A DNA stretch of 64,000 nucleotides from Bacilli bacterium (GTDB lineage Bacteria > Bacillota_I > Bacilli_A > RFN20 > CAG-826), in the NCBI GenBank assembly GCA_017502465.1, contig JAFVUY010000017.1:1-64000 (forward strand), read 5' to 3'. Shown piece after piece: positions 61,950-64,000 of this stretch; within the stretch, counting starts at the first letter, position 1, and each line of letters begins with the position of its first letter. The notes under the pieces were generated by a model, which saw only the letters and a program-made list of their open reading frames with translations, was not told where the DNA came from and searched no databases. A program made the translations under genes and the position numbers.

Positions 61950-63485
61950 TTATTTCTTACCTTTCTTTTTGCTTTCCATAACTTTTTGAGTGATTAAAGT
62001 TTGGCCAACGGAAACGATAGCACCGATAAACCAATAAACACCCATACCAGATGCGAGTGAGAAGCCCATGGCGATAATCATAATCATCATAATGTATGTA
62101 AACCATTTCATTTTGTTGTCTTGAGATTTCTTTGCCGGATTTCTTCCTAATCTAGAAATTTTCTTTTGTTTTGCTTTTTGCATCCATTGTGGGAGAAGCA
62201 TAGAAACCACTTGAGAGCCCGCCATTAAAAGGAACAAGACTAACGCTGTAATGCCAGCGTATCCTCCAGCAGCGGTCCAACTGCTTGCTCTAAATAACAC
62301 AGAGGAAATAGACTCACTTAGGTTTAAACCTAAGAAATTACCTGTAGATAAAAGAGCAGAGCCAGATAAGGCACCCCAAACACAGATGAAGATAGGGAAT
62401 TGGATAAACATTGTTAAAAGTGATGAGAAAGGATTAACTCCGTGTTTTTTATAGAGTTTGTTCATTTCATCACCCATACGCATTTTCTCGTTTTGGCTCT
62501 TGTTTGCGTTAGGGTATTTAGCTTGGATTTTTGCAATTTCTGGTTGAAGATTATTGAGTTTTGCGTTTGCGGCGGTTGATTTAAATGTGAATAAAATCAT
62601 AATCGCACGAACAATAATTGTAATGAATAAAATACCAAGAATTTGGGCAACACCAGAAGGAACTCCGCTATTAAGCATTCCTAATGTCATTGTGTCAATT
62701 AACCATCCGATTGGATAAATTAATAACCCTTCTAAGAAACCTTTATTCCATGCATAACCCCATGATTTTCCTTCAATTTCAATTTCACCTGTGAATGTTC
62801 CGTCAACTTTACCATAGTAGCCGTAGTAGCCATCTTTAGTAGCGATACAGGAACGATATGCAGTGATATTGTTGTTCATCTCACGTTTGTAGAAATTAAC
62901 GAAGTCGTTAGTTGGACAATCATAGATTGTGACATCGCTTGATTTTCTAATTTGTTCGTTGAGTTTATCCCAGTTGTCCCACAATGCCTCTCTTCCTCTT
63001 GGGGAATCTTCGATGTCGCTATCAGCGAACTTTAAATAACCATATGTATCAAGCACACCTCTATCTCCGGTAATTTGCTCGACAGTGAGGTTTTTAATGT
63101 CATCAGCAGTCCAATTGTTTTCAAGCGCCGATAATTCGATTGCTCTATTTAAGACTAATTCATCTAACTTTTTATAATAATCCAAACTTGGGATTACTAA
63201 ACCACTTGTGTCTTTAGCGTTAAAGATAACAGTTTTTAAAGTTGGACAATTGTCAAAAGAAACATCGTAATAGATGTTATTAAAACCATCTAACTTTGTT
63301 AGATTAGCTTCAGGATTATTAGCGGCGTATTCTGCATCATAATATGCAGTAACACCATAATCGAGAACATAAAGCATATGCGCTTTATCATTAACAGAGC
63401 AAAAAGAAGCTGTGCAGCTAGATAACATAGAGGCACCAATAAATAAGCCAATGCATGCTAATGCAATTTTATTACTTCTTTTCAT
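61950..63485 (-). CDS. yidC: Membrane protein insertase YidC
   Basis: 511 residues. Lipoprotein signal peptide (KRSNKIALACIGLFIGASMLSSC), an extracytoplasmic domain of ~220 residues that is much longer than in Bacillus SpoIIIJ (KLDGFNNIYYDVSFDNCPTL, YDCPTNDFVNFYKREMNN), then the conserved core of five spans: VPSGVAQILGILFITIIVRAI, LNNLQPEIAKIQAKYPNANK, GVNPFSSLLTMFIQFPIFIC and the final SGMGVYWFIGAIVSVGQTLI. It inserts membrane proteins alone or with Sec. Start ATG follows AGGAG. Overlaps rnpA by 14 nt. Confidence 0.95.
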   Translation of the reverse strand: MKRSNKIALACIGLFIGASMLSSCTASFCSVNDKAHMLYVLDYGVTAYYDAEYAANNPEANLTKLDGFNNIYYDVSFDNCPTLKTVIFNAKDTSGLVIPSLDYYKKLDELVLNRAIELSALENNWTADDIKNLTVEQITGDRGVLDTYGYLKFADSDIEDSPRGREALWDNWDKLNEQIRKSSDVTIYDCPTNDFVNFYKREMNNNITAYRSCIATKDGYYGYYGKVDGTFTGEIEIEGKSWGYAWNKGFLEGLLIYPIGWLIDTMTLGMLNSGVPSGVAQILGILFITIIVRAIMILFTFKSTAANAKLNNLQPEIAKIQAKYPNANKSQNEKMRMGDEMNKLYKKHGVNPFSSLLTMFIQFPIFICVWGALSGSALLSTGNFLGLNLSESISSVLFRASSWTAAGGYAGITALVLFLLMAGSQVVSMLLPQWMQKAKQKKISRLGRNPAKKSQDNKMKWFTYIMMIMIIAMGFSLASGMGVYWFIGAIVSVGQTLITQKVMESKKKGKK

Positions 63486-63822
63486 GTGTATACTCCTGTA
63501 AAACTATACTTAAAATATTTTTAAGTATGTCGTTGTTTTCGTCATAAGTTTTGTCGATGTACGAGCGTCCGATAATAATAACGATGTCAAGAGATTGTTT
63601 CGAATAATCTAAATGTGAATCACACATAGCCCTTGTTTGTCTTTTGATCTTGTTTCTAACAACAGCATTACCTATTTTTTTAGAAACAGAAATGCCTACC
63701 CTGGTATGCGGGAATTCATTTTTTCTAACGTGCAATATAAAAGAGAGCGCTCGAAAAGTTCGACCTTTTTTAATCGCTAAAGCAAAATCTTCATTCGCCT
63801 TGATTCGATTAAGAACTTTCAT
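63472..63822 (-). CDS. rnpA: Ribonuclease P protein component
   Basis: 116 residues, normal length. The RNR-like segment KIGNAVVRNKIKRQTRAM and RVGISVSKKI are diagnostic. It helps RNase P RNA mature tRNA 5' ends. It starts at the ATG at 63822 after GGAG, 11 nt after rpmH. Confidence 0.96.
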   Translation of the reverse strand: MKVLNRIKANEDFALAIKKGRTFRALSFILHVRKNEFPHTRVGISVSKKIGNAVVRNKIKRQTRAMCDSHLDYSKQSLDIVIIIGRSYIDKTYDENNDILKNILSIVLQEYTHEKK

Positions 63823-63833
63823 TTAAACTCCAA

Positions 63834-63968
63834 TTAAGCTGTGAGTTTTTTGCGACCTTTAGCTCTGCGGCGAGCTAAAACATTACGACCTGTTGCGGAT
63901 TTCATACGAGCACGAAATCCAGCTTTGTGAGCATGTTTGATTTTACTTGGTTGATATGTTCTTTTCAT
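63834..63968 (-). CDS. rpmH: Ribosomal protein bL34
   Basis: 44 residues: [20 protein letters not shown] at the start, [18 protein letters not shown] at the end, the canonical bL34. The ATG at 63968 follows AGGAGGAATAGAAA. It is next to the replication origin in most Bacilli, with dnaA on the other side, so oriC should lie just right of the window. The promoter is outside or in the last 30 bp. Confidence 0.97.
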   Translation of the reverse strand: MKRTYQPSKIKHAHKAGFRARMKSATGRNVLARRRAKGRKKLTA

Positions 63969-64000
63969 TTTCTATTCCTCCTATTGAGTACGCAATGAAA

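Noticed and set aside
1..64000. tRNA, rRNA and CRISPR arrays
   Set aside because: All intergenic gaps were read on both strands. No cloverleaf-like T-arm sequence, rRNA segment or regularly spaced repeat array was seen.

Overview
The window is AT-rich (about one third G+C by eye) and reads as the chromosome of a low-GC Gram-positive bacterium. The gene order is that of Bacilli: rpmH-rnpA-yidC-jag-mnmE, pth-mfd-rqcP-tilS-ftsH-dusB-lysS and rpsF-ssb-rpsR. Lipoproteins have Gram-positive signal peptides, and Shine-Dalgarno sites are strong AGGAGG types. The sporulation and housekeeping genes that sit between these markers in Bacillus (spoVT, yabP/Q, divIC, spoIIE, hpt, coaX, hslO) are absent here. 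The MEP isoprenoid gene ispE, pyruvate phosphate dikinase and many secreted glycan-active proteins point to an anaerobic, non-sporulating, gut-type lineage near the Erysipelotrichia/Mollicutes branch. That placement is inference, not shown directly. The right edge stops just past rpmH, so dnaA and oriC probably lie beyond it.

Region 1 (1-29,054) is a glycan-utilisation locus, almost all on the minus strand. From its promoter side near 27.1 kb it runs: MsmK-type ATPase, GH37 trehalase-like protein, GH20 hexosaminidase, two sugar ABC permeases, solute-binding lipoprotein, GH123-like lipoprotein, carbohydrate-binding lipoprotein, a second ABC ATPase with a DUF624-like membrane protein, a GH109/Gfo-Idh-MocA protein, two large surface lipoproteins, another secreted binding protein, a secreted TIM-barrel hydrolase of unclear family, and a GH36 alpha-galactosidase cut by the left edge. 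A divergent AraC-type regulator and an amidohydrolase lie to the right. GH20, GH123-like, GH109-like and GH36 enzymes together suggest host-type glycans with terminal GalNAc, GlcNAc and Gal, such as mucin or glycolipid. The lipoproteins would bind the glycan, the ABC importer would take up fragments, and the cytoplasmic enzymes would finish them. A paralogue of the secreted TIM-barrel protein lies alone at 51,086-54,877.

Region 2 (29,055-31,700) is accessory and partly decayed: two broken AAA ATPase genes, other reading-frame remnants, a small APH/choline-kinase-like protein, an XRE-Nudix fusion, and two direct repeats of a promoter plus leader. The right-hand repeat drives a 29-residue hydrophobic peptide. 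A convergent small RNA with its own promoter and terminator faces it. I read this as a candidate type I toxin-antitoxin system with Fst-like layout but a different peptide.

Region 3 (31,760-50,694) is housekeeping: ribosomal proteins and SSB, LysS, DusB, FtsH, TilS, RqcP, Mfd and Pth. It also holds a DUF368 lipid-carrier transporter, a small lipoprotein, an FGGY sugar kinase, an ion channel with two voltage-sensor domains and one pore, and pyruvate phosphate dikinase.

Region 4 (54,941-63,968) is a leftward housekeeping run: ROK kinase, a GlmU lacking its acetyltransferase half, IspE, RsmA, RNase M5, TatD, MnmE, Jag/KhpB, YidC, RnpA and RpmH. No tRNA, rRNA, CRISPR array, complete IS element or prophage was seen.
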